From positions 231,656 through 295,655 of the forward strand of contig NBAY01000056.1 in the NCBI GenBank assembly GCA_002794775.1: DNA of 64,000 nt. Direction: 5' to 3'. A program made the position numbers and the translations under genes. Source of the stretch: Porodaedalea pini. Its lineage: Eukaryota; Basidiomycota; Agaricomycetes; Hymenochaetales; Hymenochaetaceae. The notes under the pieces were generated by a model that saw only the letters and a list, made by a program, of their open reading frames with translations, had not been told where the DNA came from and made no database searches. Numbering within the stretch: position 1 is the stretch's first letter; every line of letters begins with the position of its first letter. Of this stretch, positions 12,169 to 25,136 are shown piece by piece.

Positions 12169-12730
12169 TCATCCTGCACCTAGGACCCACATTTCTTGGA
12201 TTGGCTGGACCAAAGCTTTGGTCTCAACTCGCAATGTCTGAAGAGAATGGTACACTTCCAGGAGCTTGTCAAGCTTCACACTGACTTGAGAAATATCAGT
12301 GGACATTGCACCGTGTTGCAATGAGGCAGGGTGATCCATGATAAGGGGCATGTCACCTTTAATGTTTTCTTGCATTTCGTCAACAGAGCGGGCTATTTTA
12401 TCTAATATGACTTCACGTTCTGTCTCAGCTTCACTGTCCTTTGGTATCGAGGGGGGTTCATTGCATATGCGATTAAATCATAAACTGACTGATCATTTTC
12501 AAACCTTGAGGTTACTGAAGTCACTCTGGAGAGTGAGGCATTGGTTACCCGAGATCCTGTTTCAGGATGTGCGCACCTCCTGAAACAGAACCCTTCGATG
12601 ACAGCCAGCCGCTTGTCTTCGCACATCATGACATCAACTTACGGAACATCCTCATTGATTCTGATGACGAGTCTGGCTCGTTGATTGGGAGTTTTCTTGA
12701 TATTTCCCTCGTTGGTTCGAGTATGTGGAA
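12169..12730 (-). pseudogene. possible remnant of an unknown coiled-coil gene
   Basis: Two minus-strand pieces look coding. One (about 12655-12720) reads EPTREISRKLPINEPDSSSE and stops at a good donor, GTAAGTTG. The other (12169-12440) reads KDSEAETEREVILDKIARSV and continues as an amphipathic helix-rich segment with VSVKLDKLLEVYHSLQTLRV. The phases I can find between them do not match, and the middle changes frame near 12455. I do not recognise the family. It may be a decayed gene or an unsolved exon pattern. The rest of 11380-13049 shows nothing else coding. Confidence 0.25.
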
Positions 12731-13049
12731 ATGATAGCAGGTGCTGAGCACGAGGATGCACCTGTCTCATGGTGTTTCATGATCCCATTGATTGCGGGCC
12801 ATATTTCAGACAGGAGAAGTGGATGCAGAAGCTGTCATTTGTTTTAGATCTTGCCCACTCAAGCAACTTCAGATCAGTTCACGTAGTATCTCAACATGAA
12901 TGAGTGATGTGTACATTTGTAAACGTATCACGAAAAGGCGGGTAACTAAAAACACTCTAATGAGCTCACGAAATCAGATTGAAAACAAGATAAAAAATAA
13001 GAAAGGCATCCTTAAACTGGAACGCTCTACGCCAAGAATGCCTTCTCCC

Positions 13050-16000
13050 TTATTCTGAGGCCTTCGCCTTCGCGGCCTCCTCTAGCTCAGAGAAGCTTCC
13101 ACTCTTCATACACATGCCACGGAAGATGCCATCTTCTTTTCGAATCAGATTGTATGGCGTGTCGAATTCGACAACTCGTCCTGCATCCAGCACAAGTAAA
13201 CGGTCGTAGTCGATGACTGTGCGGAGACGATGAGCGACTGTAACATGTAAGCTATTAGTCTTGGACGAGCGAGAAAGAGAAAAGTGCGCACTAGTAAGGA
13301 GAAGTGAGTTGCCAAACTCCTCGCGGATCGTCTGCTGGATTTTTGCATCAGTGGCGAAATCAATGCTACTGGTAGCTTCGTCAAGTACAACGACCGCGCT
13401 ACGACGTAGTAATGCGCGCGCCATCGCGATGAGCTGCCGCTGCCCCGCACTAAAATTCAGTCCTCCAGCGCTCACGTCCGTGTCCAAGGAAATCTTCGTC
13501 GGACCAGCGCTTTTGCTGTCTGAGGCTATGTCTCCTTCTGCCACCGTCGTAGACTCAGACGGAGCCCGTGACGGAGACGCTGTACCAGATCCTGACGCTT
13601 CTGGGGATTCTACTGCAGTCGCATCCGTTTCTTCGCGTTCGATGCCTCGTACAGATGGTGCGCGAGAGGAGCGTTGCGATACGTACGCACTTTCCGATAT
13701 CATCTGAACGCGGCGTAATACATCAAGGCACTCAAGATCAGTATAATCGCCAAAGGGATCGAGGTTGTCACGGATAGATCCAGAGAAAAGCGTCGCGTCC
13801 TGTGGAATGAAAGTAAGACGCGAACGGAGGTCGTGCACACCGATGGTCGTAATGTCGATCCCGTCAATAATAATCTGGCCCTTTGCAGGGTCTATGAACC
13901 GTAGAACGCTCATCGCCAATGTACTCTTTCCACTCCCAGTTCGCCCGAGTAATCCGATACGTTCCCGAGCACGCAGAGAGAACGAGACATCGTGCAGCAC
14001 TGCAGGAAGGTCAGGCGCGTAGCGTACTTCAAGGTCCTTCACTTCTAGCAACTTCTCCTCGTTTGGACCTGAGCTCGATGGCCAGTGCGCAGGCGGCCGA
14101 GAGTTTTCAATAACTGCAGGTGGCTCTTGCGGTAGATCGAGATACTCGACAATGCGCTCCACGGAATTGAGGTCGAGCTCAAGCTGCGTCCAGAAGCGAC
14201 ACGCCCAGTAGACGTTGTTCGTCCAACTCATCTGTCGAAGGCTTAGTACCGAGTACTTCTTAGCCTACAGAGTACTACACCACTTACCACACTTGTGATA
14301 CACAAAGCGGCCCAACCGGCACGCATTGTTGAATCGGAGGAAAGTGCGAACATTGTCGTGGTGAAGACTGCGATCGCGCTGAGGCAGTCAAAACGCAGAA
14401 GTAGCCAACGGTTTGTCATCCAAAAAAAGTAGAAACACTGGAGACTTTTTTAAACCACAGTAAATAAGTGCAACACATATAACAACATTGACACCTACGT
14501 GAGATCGATCTTGGAGTACAGCCCATTCATGAAACGCGGCTCCGAAGAGAACGCGCGTACGGTGACAACTACGTACGCGCAAGGTTAGTAAGTCAACCAA
14601 GCAAATGGAGAATAAAAAATGCGGTGCTTACTGCCTTCGAGCAGCTCAGCAAAGCCGGAGAATATAGGAGAGCGCGACGTTGACTCCATACGCCGAAGAT
14701 CACGACCGGTATTTAGATATCCGACGGCCAATTTATAGTAGAAATACCCAATGAATATCGCAGGAAAGACGAAGGGCGGGAAAATGGCGACGACGACGAC
14801 CATAGACGTGAAGAGACTCGCAAGCGATTGATTGACGGTCTGAAGTGAGCTCGCTAGATTGGAGTCAATAGTTTCGATGTCCTTGCTGAATCGATTGAGA
14901 ATCCGCCCCGCAGGCGTGACATCGTGCCATCGCATTGTCGCGCGCACCACGGTGCCCAACAATTGCTTAAAAAGACTGCGAGATGCGTAGAGCGCACCGG
15001 TGTACTGCGTTGCGGACGAAGAGATTGATACTATCACCGTGACGAGTCCAATGAGCGCGTAGATCCCGACATAGAACAGCGGTTTCTCGTGCGCGGGAGG
15101 GAGGTGATCTTCGAGGCCCATCGAGCTGAAGCCAAGATGCGAGTTCGGGAAGTGGTGAGCTGAGAATGAATCAGGAAGCAGGCTGTGCTGTTCCAAGTCC
15201 ACATTTGACGTGAAAATATGACTCAATAATGTCGTAGCTCCTCTTCCATATGCTTCACCCCAGACCTAGAAGAGAAGGTAAACTTAAGAGAGAAAGATAG
15301 ATAAAGTATCGCACGAACTTTGATCCAGTACTTTTCTGTAAAGCTCAAGCCTTGCATGCAAACGACGAGTACAAATAGAATCGCCCACGTCCAGTAAGAC
15401 CTGCGAACTTATTCTCAGCTCGCCATTCAGAATCCTGGAGAGGGAGGAAAGGGACTCACGAAGCCCTCAAATATGTGTTATAGATCTTCCACTTCACACC
15501 ACCCGTTTCGCGTTCCTCGTCTTTCACAAGCTTGCGCGGCTTCTTTAGCTTCGCAGACGTCTCTCCACGAGCGTTCTCGCCCTCAGCTACAGCTGCAGCT
15601 TCTGCTTCAGCAACCGCAGATGCTTCCTTCTCCTCGCCTTCATCAGCTTTTTGTTCGTCCTCATGCCGCTCTTCGACTGCCTCCTCAAGCGTGATGGACT
15701 CGAGAGCGCCGCTATCGTGGAGATCCTTCACCGTTCCTTGAATATCGATGCGCCCGTCGAGCATGCGCACAAGGTAATACGTTCCTGGCATAACGAGCTC
15801 AACATGATGAGTAACGAGAACCTATCAAAGATGTAATCACTTATGCGGGCATTCCGTAAGGAAGAGACATTCAGTACTCACGACTGTTCGATCCTTCAGC
15901 AGCGGGCCCATAAGCAACTTCTCAAAGAGGAGACGCGACGTATGACTGTCCTGCGGTGCGAAAGTGTATTGATATAAGCTTACACACAAGCCAATAAACC

Positions 16001-19000
16001 GGAACTCACCACTGCACTCAAAGGATCATCTAACAAAACAAATTTCGCTCGTGAATAAACCGCTCGAGCAAGGGCAACGCGAGCTTTCTGTCCTCCGCTA
16101 AGACTGACACCGCGTGCACCGATTTCTGTTGCATCGCCGTCCTCAAATATCGCAAGGTCTGGCCGCAGCGCACACGCATCGAGCACGTCGTCATAGCGCT
16201 CGGGCTCGAACGGAGCACCAAACAGAATGTTATCTTTGATGGTTTGATGCTGTAGCCATGGCGTCTGTGCAGCATACGAGATCGAATGTGTGAGCCCGTT
16301 CTCGTACACATGGTGAGGGTCCTTGCGCATGAGGATTTTACCGCCAGGGAGAAGTGTCATCTCACCCAGCATAGCAAGCTAGGAAGTGGTAAAGGGTCAG
16401 AGAGAATATAGAGGATAATAATAGTGAAATCTGTACCAGCAAAGCAGTCTTCCCACTCGCCGTGGGTCCAGTGATGACGCTGAGAGCTCCATCGGGGAAT
16501 GTGACGGAGATATCTTGCAACTCGAAGACATGATCCTGAACAACTGGACCCGGTCCTGCTTGCGAAATATCCGAGTGGATAGAGTCTGAGATGGCGGCCT
16601 CAGTATCTCGCTCCGAACTCGTCTTCCCTTTCTTATCCTTATCTTTCCCCTTCACATTCTTATCAGCGTCCGTGCCTTTCTCCTTTTCCTCGACCGCGTT
16701 CCATTTAAACGATGCATTACTGAGGCCTAGAACTGTGATATCCCCAAATTCGTTAAGCGTATCCTCTTTGAGAGCCGACACCTGCGGTCCGACCTCGTCT
16801 TCGTTAAGGAATGTCTCTATGCGAGCAAGGGCGACCCGAGTCTGAAGAATCTGTACCAACCATGATCTGACACGAGTCAGTATTTGAGACGTCCATAATC
16901 TACAAGGACACACTTACGGGATTACGTTCAGCGGAAGGCGGATCATGCTGAACAACGCGATTGCGGTGAAAGCCGTGCCGACGGTAAGCTCCTTGCCCTG
17001 AATGACATACGTGAGGAAAGAAAGTACGCTGACGAGAATTGGCGCTGTCGACCAAACGGACTGGAACATGATCGAATTGAATCGACCTGGTGATCGGAAT
17101 AGTTTATTGGTTAAGACGATGCACTGGAAGCGAGAGAATGAGGACCCACTCTTCACGAGCCATTTCAACTCCTTTGCACGTGCAACGAGCGTTCGTGCGA
17201 TCCAGCGTTCTTCCCACGCGAAGAACTTGACGAACTTGAGAGCGCTTAGCAGCTCGTTGACTACGCCCATCCTGCCATCGCGAGCAGCTAAAACACCCTT
17301 CTGTATCCGGATTGCACGACGAGCAAGAAAATTATTGAGAGGCCTGCGTTTGTGTTTGCATTAGTGAGATGGAGGAAAGAGGAGAAAAGAAATTGGGAAG
17401 GGAGAGGGGGACGAACCAAACGAGGATAAGGACTCCAAACCCCGCAAACGCGGAGACACCGAGAAGCTGATAGAGGAAGACCGAGGCGATGATAATCTCA
17501 AAGGGAGCGCCGTAAATGAAATATAAACCTGTGGTTCAAAAGATTAGCAGATTTCAGAATTACGACTGCTCAAAAACGTGCTAAGTTGCGTCACGTCGCA
17601 AAGTCGCGTTTTTCCCCCATCCAATGACTTCAGTACAACTGACTAACCTGAGGTTACCTGGAGTAGTAGAAACAACAGATTAAATCAGATAACGTTCGCA
17701 ATACCAGTATGCCGAGGGACAGGCACAAACCATTGCAATACGATTTGCATCTCCTGCCATGAGGTTTACGATCTTTCCTATGTCTGCACCGGCCTTGGGC
17801 TCGTCATCTTTGTCCTTTCTATCCTTCCTCTCCTTCTTTTCTTTTTTAGTCTCTTTGACTCCCGACATATCCTTTTCCTTCTCTTGCTTATTCACAATTC
17901 CCGAAAAGTCCTTTCTCTTGAGTGCCTTGTCGTAAATTGCGGACATGAGCTGCGAACGAATGCGCACGCTGGCACGACGGCCATACCACAAATGTTGCAA
18001 GTCGGCTTGACTCTTGAGCACCTGCGCGGCAAACATAAGGACCGCGAAAAGGTACGCCCGCGCACGTGCGGCGGGGATGCCGCTGTCAATCGCATCGATG
18101 ATGCGCTTGAGGAAAAACGGGCCCAGATAATTAAAGAACACCGAAGCAATGGTACCAATAAAGTCGAGACTAGCAAACACCTTGCTTAACAATATATCAC
18201 GTTGAAAAGGAAACGTGCGTACATGATATCCTTCGAGTTGGCTGCCCAGATACACCACAGGAGGCTCCTCTTTTGGTCGAGCGTCGAGAATTTTCGGAAT
18301 AAGGGTCTTGCACGCATGGATGAGCTGAGCTCCCACACGTCCTCCTCCTTGAGCGTCTCATTCGTGCCCTTCGCAACTAGCGTGCTCACCCAGCTAAAGG
18401 TCGTCCAGCCCCACAGTGTGGTGTAGTCCTCCGGGCTGACATTCTTCCCAATACTTTCTCTGGGAACGTTTTCGCTCGGTTCGGTAAGCGGCCGGCTGAG
18501 GACAAGGATGACGAGGCTGAATGTCAGGACGAGGTTGGCGATAAGCGCGCCGAGAACGAGACGCGAAGGCAGTGCATCTCCATAGACATTATGGTCAAAA
18601 ATCACTCCTCCTACCATGAGACTGGCGCCAACGAGATGCACCAGATAGAGGGCGAAGAGATCGTACGGCGGCTCAACCGCTGGTTTCCGCGCAGGCTTCA
18701 GCGTGGCGTACAACCAGGTGAATGCAAAAACTTTAGCACGGAGGCCGCCTCGAACATCTCCATGTCCAACAACGAGCATGTAAGCGCCGGCGGCGAGCCA
18801 TGCCACGGTCTCAAGGAGGCCAGCAGCAGCGAGAACAACCGTGAACCAAAGTGGTGGCCGCCTTTTCTTGGCCGAGTCGCCGCTGAAAGTCCTCGACTTG
18901 CTAGCATCGTAGTCGAGAGCTTCGGCCTCTTCGAGTGTCAGAAACTCCTTCAATGGCGAGGAGAACTGGATCAACTTGGACAAGACAGGCGCGAAAACGA

Positions 19001-19109
19001 TGCGGAGAAGGAAGACCACGACGAGACCGAAGGGAACAAGGGCGCTCCATGACGTACGCACGCACGCGTCCTCGAGATCGAGCGCGCTCGATGACGGGCA
19101 AAACAGCAT
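13050..19109 (-). CDS. ABCC-type (MRP/Ybt1-like) multidrug ABC transporter
   Basis: One long multi-exon gene of about 1,400-1,500 aa with the full MRP layout. The N-terminal extra helices start at ATG 19109 (MLFCPSSSALDLEDAC, then several hydrophobic spans to about 18550). TMD1 spans about 18300-16930, with a Lys/Asp-rich cytosolic loop at about 17780-17880. NBD1 (16560-15980) has Walker A GPTASGKTALL split by an intron, signature LSGGQKARVALARA and Walker B FVLLDDPLSAV. A Glu/Ala-rich linker lies at about 15540-15690. TMD2 spans about 15230-14250. NBD2 (14030-13050) has Walker A GLLGRTGSGKSTL and Walker B VVVLDEATSSID. NBD2 carries a 70-residue Ser/Glu-rich insert (about 13510-13690) before a signature reading FSAGQRQL instead of LSxGQRQ. 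The last intron (13238-13291) restores LLLTIAHRLRT. Family members export drugs, bile acids or glutathione conjugates at vacuole or plasma membrane. The substrate here is unknown. Confidence 0.93.
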
Positions 19110-19651
19110 AGTTGTCGTGTCGCTGTCGTGAAGGTCGTGAGAGACAGTCTAACACTGACACTGACTGTTCGTAAAGTCGCGCTCGCCGGGCTTAAAGTAC
19201 CGTTTCACGTGGTTCTAATTATACGCGTGATGAGCTCTTTCAGATAAGCACGTTACATAAAAATTGCTTATTCCGGCACAAAGACACTACCAACTAGTGT
19301 CGGCTCGCTACTACACCTTTGCTGCAAAGCCTTACACTGTGGCTGGTCGAGACATGCGGATGGCGGCTCGCAGACTCTACAAAGTTCAAAGCTCTGCAGA
19401 TATGCGTCACATGTACATGGTTCCCTTTGATCATCAAATCTCGAAATGACGCCCGCGCTTTGCGTGACTCGGATTGTCTGCGGCCCAGCCAGCAGTCGCT
19501 AACCAGCATCAATTTGAGTCTGAGTCTATGACTAATTAAAGCATCTGCTGTCCTGAAGGCTCTGGTGTTTCTTCAAGAAATGATATGGCTTTGTGTTTGT
19601 TCGGAGTCAACCATGCATAGCAAAGGAGCTCCGGAAACATTCAAATAATAC

Positions 19652-19883
19652 TCAACAACTTCCTCCGCCTCCTCCCCCGCCACCATCGCCACCCCCTCCG
19701 CCGCCTCCACCGCCATCGCCGCCCCATCCTCCGCCGTAACTAGCACCGCCCCCACCTCCATCACAACCAGCACCAGCCGTACCACTGTCAACAGCGCCCA
19801 GAAACATTTCCCCCGCCCGTATAATTCACGTTCCTCCTTGCGTTCTGCCGGTAGTCTGTAGCTCGGGAAGGTACACATCCCAT
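19652..19883 (-). pseudogene. MGC-motif / Gly-rich small protein locus with frame break
   Basis: An ATG at 19883 opens MGCVPSRATDYRQNARRN, a classic N-myristoylation/palmitoylation start (Met-Gly-Cys, Ser at 6). The frame continues VNYTGGGNVSGRC and hits TGA at 19788-19790. A second frame that is open across the same spot (from ATG 19807) reads AVDSGTAGAGCDGGGGGAS and ends in a run of Gly/Asp blocks closing GGSC, stop at 19652-19654. Read as one protein this would be about 80 aa: an acylated head and a Gly-rich tail. No intron joining the two frames in phase is visible; the 45-bp GTGAAT...GACAG option gives an early stop. It is either a one-base frameshift, a sequencing error, or two unrelated short frames. 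Function unknown. Confidence 0.4.
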
Positions 19884-21796
19884 GACGCCCTCGATCGATA
19901 GACTGATATATCACTTGTATGTGAGCAATACAATCTTGCTCACAATTAGGAAGGGAGCTGACCTATAATATCAAGCGTTTAAAGGTGTCGCTGTTGTGTG
20001 GGGGTTGTGATTTGCGATATCAATTGTATCTCATGTACAAGCTGAGCAAACTGCTTTTATACTGTCGACAGTTAGAGCACATCAAAGACTATCCTACAGG
20101 ATCAATTATCACTGCACGCGTGGAGTGAGGTGGAGCACAGTCGGCTCTTTTGCTGATTCACCGACTGCGGCCAGCACGGCACTTTGATGAATCACTTGAT
20201 GCTATGCTGCTAAAACGCGCTTCGCACTGCCAAGTCGCAAAACACAAACACTCATCCGGAACTAGAGTGAGTTGCTCTCGCATCCCCGATGTGCAAGGTA
20301 TGATGAACTTCCGGTCGACAGCACAGACAGGTAGTTGAGCTTGTAAAATAGCCTATGCTCTGAAACATCACTTGATAGGAATCCTACATGACGCACAATA
20401 CGATCTTTATATGTGATTTCACGTTTTCTGGAGCTCTCTGCTACGTCTCGACGGAATCATTCATGCTGTCCCCTCAAACTTTTACCGCATGTATACCCTA
20501 TCTTCACTGCTTTCATTCATACTATTACGCATGGGCAGCTCGATATCCACAGCACAGTCTGATGATAATTCCTGAACGGCTCGCCAACTCTTGTTTATTT
20601 ATGCAGTCCCTAGTGGAAAGATTGGTATTAGTCCTCCCTAGATGGCCTCGTCGATTTCTTGTTGACTCCCAGATCCAGATTCTTGCGTGTCGTCCTGCTA
20701 AAGTCGGTGTTCTCCATCAGTCGTGTACCTGCTTCCTATCAAACTATAACACTTTGGGTAGGTGATGCCAGACCTACCTAGTCTTTTCCTGATTGCCAGC
20801 ACCGGAATTCTGTGTCTCCAGTCTTCCCACTTAGGTGAGATGCAGCCTCGGTTCCGCAACGATTCCTGCTTCATCCCGCTTCATCTCTGTCTATGAAAGA
20901 GCACTAGGCAATCTAAACAAGTTTCTCTATCATAGTACACCTGAGAGAACTTAGCATGAGCAGACGCGGAGACGGCCCATAAATCACTTCTGAGTATAAT
21001 TAAATTGCCTAACTTAAGCAAAACATAGAATCTTATTGGCTGACTTCTGCTAGGATACTACAGTGAACGGCTTGACGCTCTTTTTAGTCACCGAACACAT
21101 CTTGGCTTATATGTAGAAGGATTACAAGAATTATGGTCATACAGACGTAGACATTCAACAGGTCTTCCAGACCATTAATAAGGACGGTAATAGACGAAGA
21201 TCTGTGAGGCCACTCCTTGAGGGTGTAATATTCAGGTCCTGCGAGCTACAATATGAGTAACCAGTCTTTTCAGCAACAATAATGCTCTACAAGGAATCAT
21301 CCGAGAAACCACAGATACAGAAATCATTCAAACGGAAGTGCGCTGTGTATTCAAGTCTTTCCAACAAACCTCAAATATGAGCTATTTTGAAAGATCAGCA
21401 CATCTAGAGAGTGAACAGTAATACCGCGAAGATTATGAAATAACCAAGAACGCACAGAGAGCGCGGCCGCTCACATATGGATTCTTTGTGAATTCAACTT
21501 CGGTCAAGATAGGTGTTCCTGATATTTTTGCTCCTATTCTGGTGTGAGGATGCGTCAGTCTGCTATTTTTTTAAAATTCGCGCTGAACAGAAGGTCTATT
21601 CAATGAGTCATGAATCTCAGCTTCGAGTTGCGGGCCGACCACCAGGACTGAACCACATGTACATATACATTGGCCCGAAACTGATAGGGAGTAATGGCGT
21701 ATTTCGAAAATATTAAATATCTTATCCGTTACAAACCCAAGGATAGGGCGGCGACAGCTCTGCCATCGTCGCTGGAGCACAACATGAATACTGGTT
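19884..21796. other. long intergenic region, no gene recognised
   Basis: About 1.9 kb with frequent stops on both strands. The longest open frame (20388-20765) has no recognisable family features. A small hairpin GGTAGGT/ACCTACC sits at about 20757-20780. Nothing else stands out. Confidence 0.4.
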
Positions 21797-22776
21797 CTAT
21801 TCGACTGTCGCAACAGCGGCTTCAAGTCGCATAAGCTCTGAGCAATAACTGTTCTCGCGAGAACTGATGGCGAGTCCAACACCAAAACGGCCGGAATGTC
21901 CTCGAACGTTCAGTGGTGCACCTCGACAAATATGGCGCTGCGCACATGTGAAATCAACGACACGTACTCCTTGGAGTCTGCCGTCTCTCCTGCCATCCGG
22001 TTTCCTTGAAATTATAGGCAGTACGTGATCATCCGTTCCACATGCTTCAAAAAATAACATAGAGAAGAACTCTCTGCCGAGTGAAAGCAGACTCGTATCT
22101 GAATATGCACTGACACTACTAGCTGCAATTGATTGTGGCGGAGAGAGTTGGCCATGTTGTACGCCGATGCTGTGGAGTGTGCAGGCAGCGAGCATATATT
22201 GTCGGCTGACACGTAAATCCTTCAGAAAGCTTTTTTTAAACCTTGATAAATTCCAACTAACCAATATTCATTGAAGTCGAGTGTACCGTTGTCCTCGAAG
22301 ACTTCTGTTAATGAAGCGCTGGCGTTGCTACAATCCTCGAAAACAGAGATAGCGAAAGTTCCTTCATCATCCTTCGCATTCAAGGCCGACGAGACGTAGT
22401 GACCCAAAAATCGAGGCACAATAGCTCCCTGAAGTGCTCGCAGTTCGTTCGTATAAAAGCTTGCCTCTCTCGCCAAGGCTAGTACGCGCTGCGTATCACC
22501 TGGCTTTGACCACTTTATGAACACATTTTCCTGCAACGCGTCTGTCATTCCAGCCCGATCTAAGGCCGTTGATTTGCGGTAATCAAGATCACCCCTATCA
22601 TCCTGAGCAACGGGTACGATTTGAGCGACGGCCCGCTGTCTCGTTTTCCCAGCTTTGCTATCTTGAGACAACGAGATCTGAATGAGAAGCATAGATTCCG
22701 AAGATCCAGCAGCGTCCATGCGCATGCACCTCTTCATAGAGCCATCAGGAAACAAGCAGGTGAGCTTAGCGATCAT
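21797..22776 (-). CDS. degenerate protein-kinase-like protein
   Basis: Two exons, 22262-22776 and 21797-22205. A 56-bp intron (donor GTTAGT, acceptor GTGTCAG) joins NEY-C-RQYMLAACTLHS in phase and gives about 307 aa. The layout follows a kinase-like fold: VFIKWSKPGDT at the position of an AxK-type strand, an Ala/Glu-rich helix, LRALQGAIVPRFLGHYVS (linker to the C-lobe), LHSIGVQHGQL at the HxD position (Asp replaced by Gln) and VRVVDFTCAQRH at the DFG position. Catalysis is therefore doubtful. Such degenerate kinase-like genes are numerous in Agaricomycetes. The gene at 45566 uses similar wording (LQGSALPRYYGFYRG), so the two are probably distant relatives. The start at 22776 is the first ATG of a continuous frame; a further upstream exon is possible. 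Confidence 0.7.
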
Positions 22777-23627
22777 AACAGATAAAAGGAGTCGCGTAAG
22801 ATATCAAGAAGTTGAATGAAAGGATGGGGGCTCACCAGATATACCCTATACTGTTGCTTTTAATGTCCTGAGGAGTGCACGGGCCATGCGTTTTACAAGC
22901 CACGAAACGGACCACGACCCAAGTGTGATGAAGTGCAACCTCACGTTTGTGGCACATGTTAGTGGCCTCGTGAGCACTGAAAAATAGCTATAGGAAGTAA
23001 GAGCTTATCGAGTTATCAGCGAGCATAAACAAGATGCAATTCATGGTCCATGCATGCCATTCCCAGTGTCTCATTCTTCGGAATTCAAGACGATTCGAGA
23101 GCGTGATTCAGACATCACACGTCGTTGTCAAATGATGGTCCGAATACAACTTTACAAGTGGTCGGCACACAGGGAGCAAAGGCACGTTTTATGTATGTTT
23201 GTAAGCTGATCGCCGATTAAGCCGCCCTGGGCATTCCCGGCATACTGCATGCCGCGTCTTTCGGTAATCCACTCCCTCTATTTGAAAATAGAAATGTTTT
23301 TATAATCTCGCTCTCCAACACACGGTAATTGTCCAAATCTCGTAAGTTAGCATCTGACTGAGGTGGACGCGCATCCCTGAGACTATCATACGTACTGAGA
23401 AGAGTTGCAAGAGAATTTACATGGCGAATGCGTGTCTGATTGACTCGTAGTATGAAGCTTTATATCTCTGTGCTCATCGGGAAGAAAAAAGTCTTAGATG
23501 GGCTCCAGAATTCTGTCAGTTACTGAGGAGCCTGTCATGGAGAGATATGTCGTGTGCACTCTTGACAGAACATATCGTTTCAAACGTGAATTGGGAATTT
23601 ATTGGTATTCGCTCGAAAGATTGGCTT
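22777..23627. other. intergenic, nothing recognised
   Basis: About 850 bp without supported coding features. It should hold the promoter of the kinase-like gene and the 3' flank of the next minus-strand gene. Confidence 0.4.
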
Positions 23628-24559
23628 TCAACGAAGCTTTCCAAACGTCAGGAGATGGCCGAGTCCCACGATCACCTTCCCTGAGCCATATAACATTGCT
23701 CCAGCGCCAAAGGCAGCCGCGGCAGCCAATGCGACAGGCGTGATCAACAAAATACCTATTCCCTTGGACAGGCCCACCAGAGCCGTATCCTTGTCTGCCT
23801 TTGCAACAAGCCTAGCAGCATGACGGCTGAAACGCCCAGCGCGAGCGCCCTCCAGATCACCATTAGCAGCACCTTCTGCACCACTCAAAGCGATGCTGCC
23901 TTCACCTGCTTCAGGGTCGCCACCTGCGGAGCAAAGTGTGCGTGAAAACTCTTCGGCACGACTGTCCCATTCGGCTTGGACGAGTGGGTCCAGATGGATA
24001 CGCGAGAGGCGAAGCATCCCTGCGAGAACGAGTTCTTCGAGCACGTGCACCTCGCGTGCGTTCTCGTCGATGCCACGGAGTCTGCGAGGGCGCAAGCACT
24101 GCGGAGCAGCGCGTGCGAGGACGGCGAACCTTGAGATATGGCTCCTCGTGGTTCGCAGGTCGGCTAGATTCGCCTGGAGCTCTCGCAGCGTCTCGTACCA
24201 CTCGACTTCCGTGGCCGCAGATATCGTATGAGCAGGAGCCATCATAGTGAAGCCTGCTGCGGCAGGAACCGAAGGTTGCTGAATGAGCATAGGAATTGCA
24301 TTATTCTTCTCTTCCGAAGAGAAATGGGGGTGCTGGTAGAGCGGTGGTCCATCTAGACTCTGGGGAGCACTTGAACCAGGAGGGTCGACGACAGAGGGTT
24401 GCTCGTGAATGGGATGGCTCTGCTCCTGAGAAAGAAAAGGAGTCGTATGGTCTGAGCAAGAATAGTATCAGGCTTGAAGGGAGACGTCATCATGATGCTT
24501 CCGACGAACGTACCGACGCTGTCGTCGAATGGATCAGCAAGGTCTGGGGACGCACTCAT
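23628..24559 (-). CDS. hypothetical protein with C-terminal hydrophobic region
   Basis: Exons 24514-24559 and 23628-24451. A 62-bp intron (GTACGT...TTGCTCAG, branch-like CTGATAC) joins DPFDDSV to DHTTPFLSQEQSHP in phase, giving 289 aa. The first ~70 residues are Pro/Ser/His-rich and probably disordered. The middle (from about residue 90) is helical: EVEWYETLRELQANLADL, then LVLAGMLRLSRIHLDPLVQA. The end has a Gly/Ala hydrophobic stretch, GIGILLITPVALAAAAAFGA and GSGKVIVGLGHLL, which could be a hairpin or tail anchor. No catalytic motif is seen. I think this is a conserved basidiomycete hypothetical family but cannot name a function. Confidence 0.8.
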
Positions 24560-25136
24560 GGCAAAGAAACGACTGAGAAGACAGTATCAGAAGGCATGCT
24601 CTTAGGGAGATACAGACCTTAGGAAACACCGGCACGGGCTAATTAAGAAGGAGCTGAGCGCTGATACTTCGCAACCGTTAACTCAGATATCACTGCGGAC
24701 TGACTGCGACCTCAAAAACCGCAGTTTTTGAAGTTGCTCGTGACCAGGGAAGAAGGCGGGAGTGATGGGCTCCCTCATCTGTATGGAAGCCTTTTCCCCA
24801 ATCGGTCTTTCAGTCTCACAATGTTTAACGAGGCCTGTTGTCGAAGCCGTTCCAGGACATCGAAGATGATGCGTCGTCTTTGATCCTGACAAAGGTGGAC
24901 ACGAAAGTCCGAAAGAAGTAGCCGTGTCGTGGTCCGTCTATTCTATATCGTCCGGCAAAGCGTTGTATACCATCCGTATATTTAATATCAGGGCCGTTGT
25001 TCAGTGCATGAATCAAAAGTGACGTGGAAACAAAGCGTACCTGCTGTTGCAGCTGCCCGCGAAAATAAATGATATTGCTTTCCTTCACACTATCAAAAGT
25101 TGTCACATATAGCAATTTTAATGACGAGAGTATAAG
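24560..25136. other. intergenic
   Basis: No gene supported. A minus-strand open frame (24825-25115) lacks family features. The region separates two diverging transcription units if the ORF at 25137 is real. Confidence 0.4.

Noticed and set aside
19573..19914. 113-aa minus-strand frame with Val/Ala/Glu-rich sequence
   Set aside because: It is an off-frame reading of the Gly-rich region; the GGN-repeat frame and the MGC start are more convincing.
20388..20765. 125-aa plus-strand open frame in the 20-kb intergenic region
   Set aside because: Cys/Tyr/Phe-rich composition without motif, splice context or neighbours suggesting a gene; likely chance.
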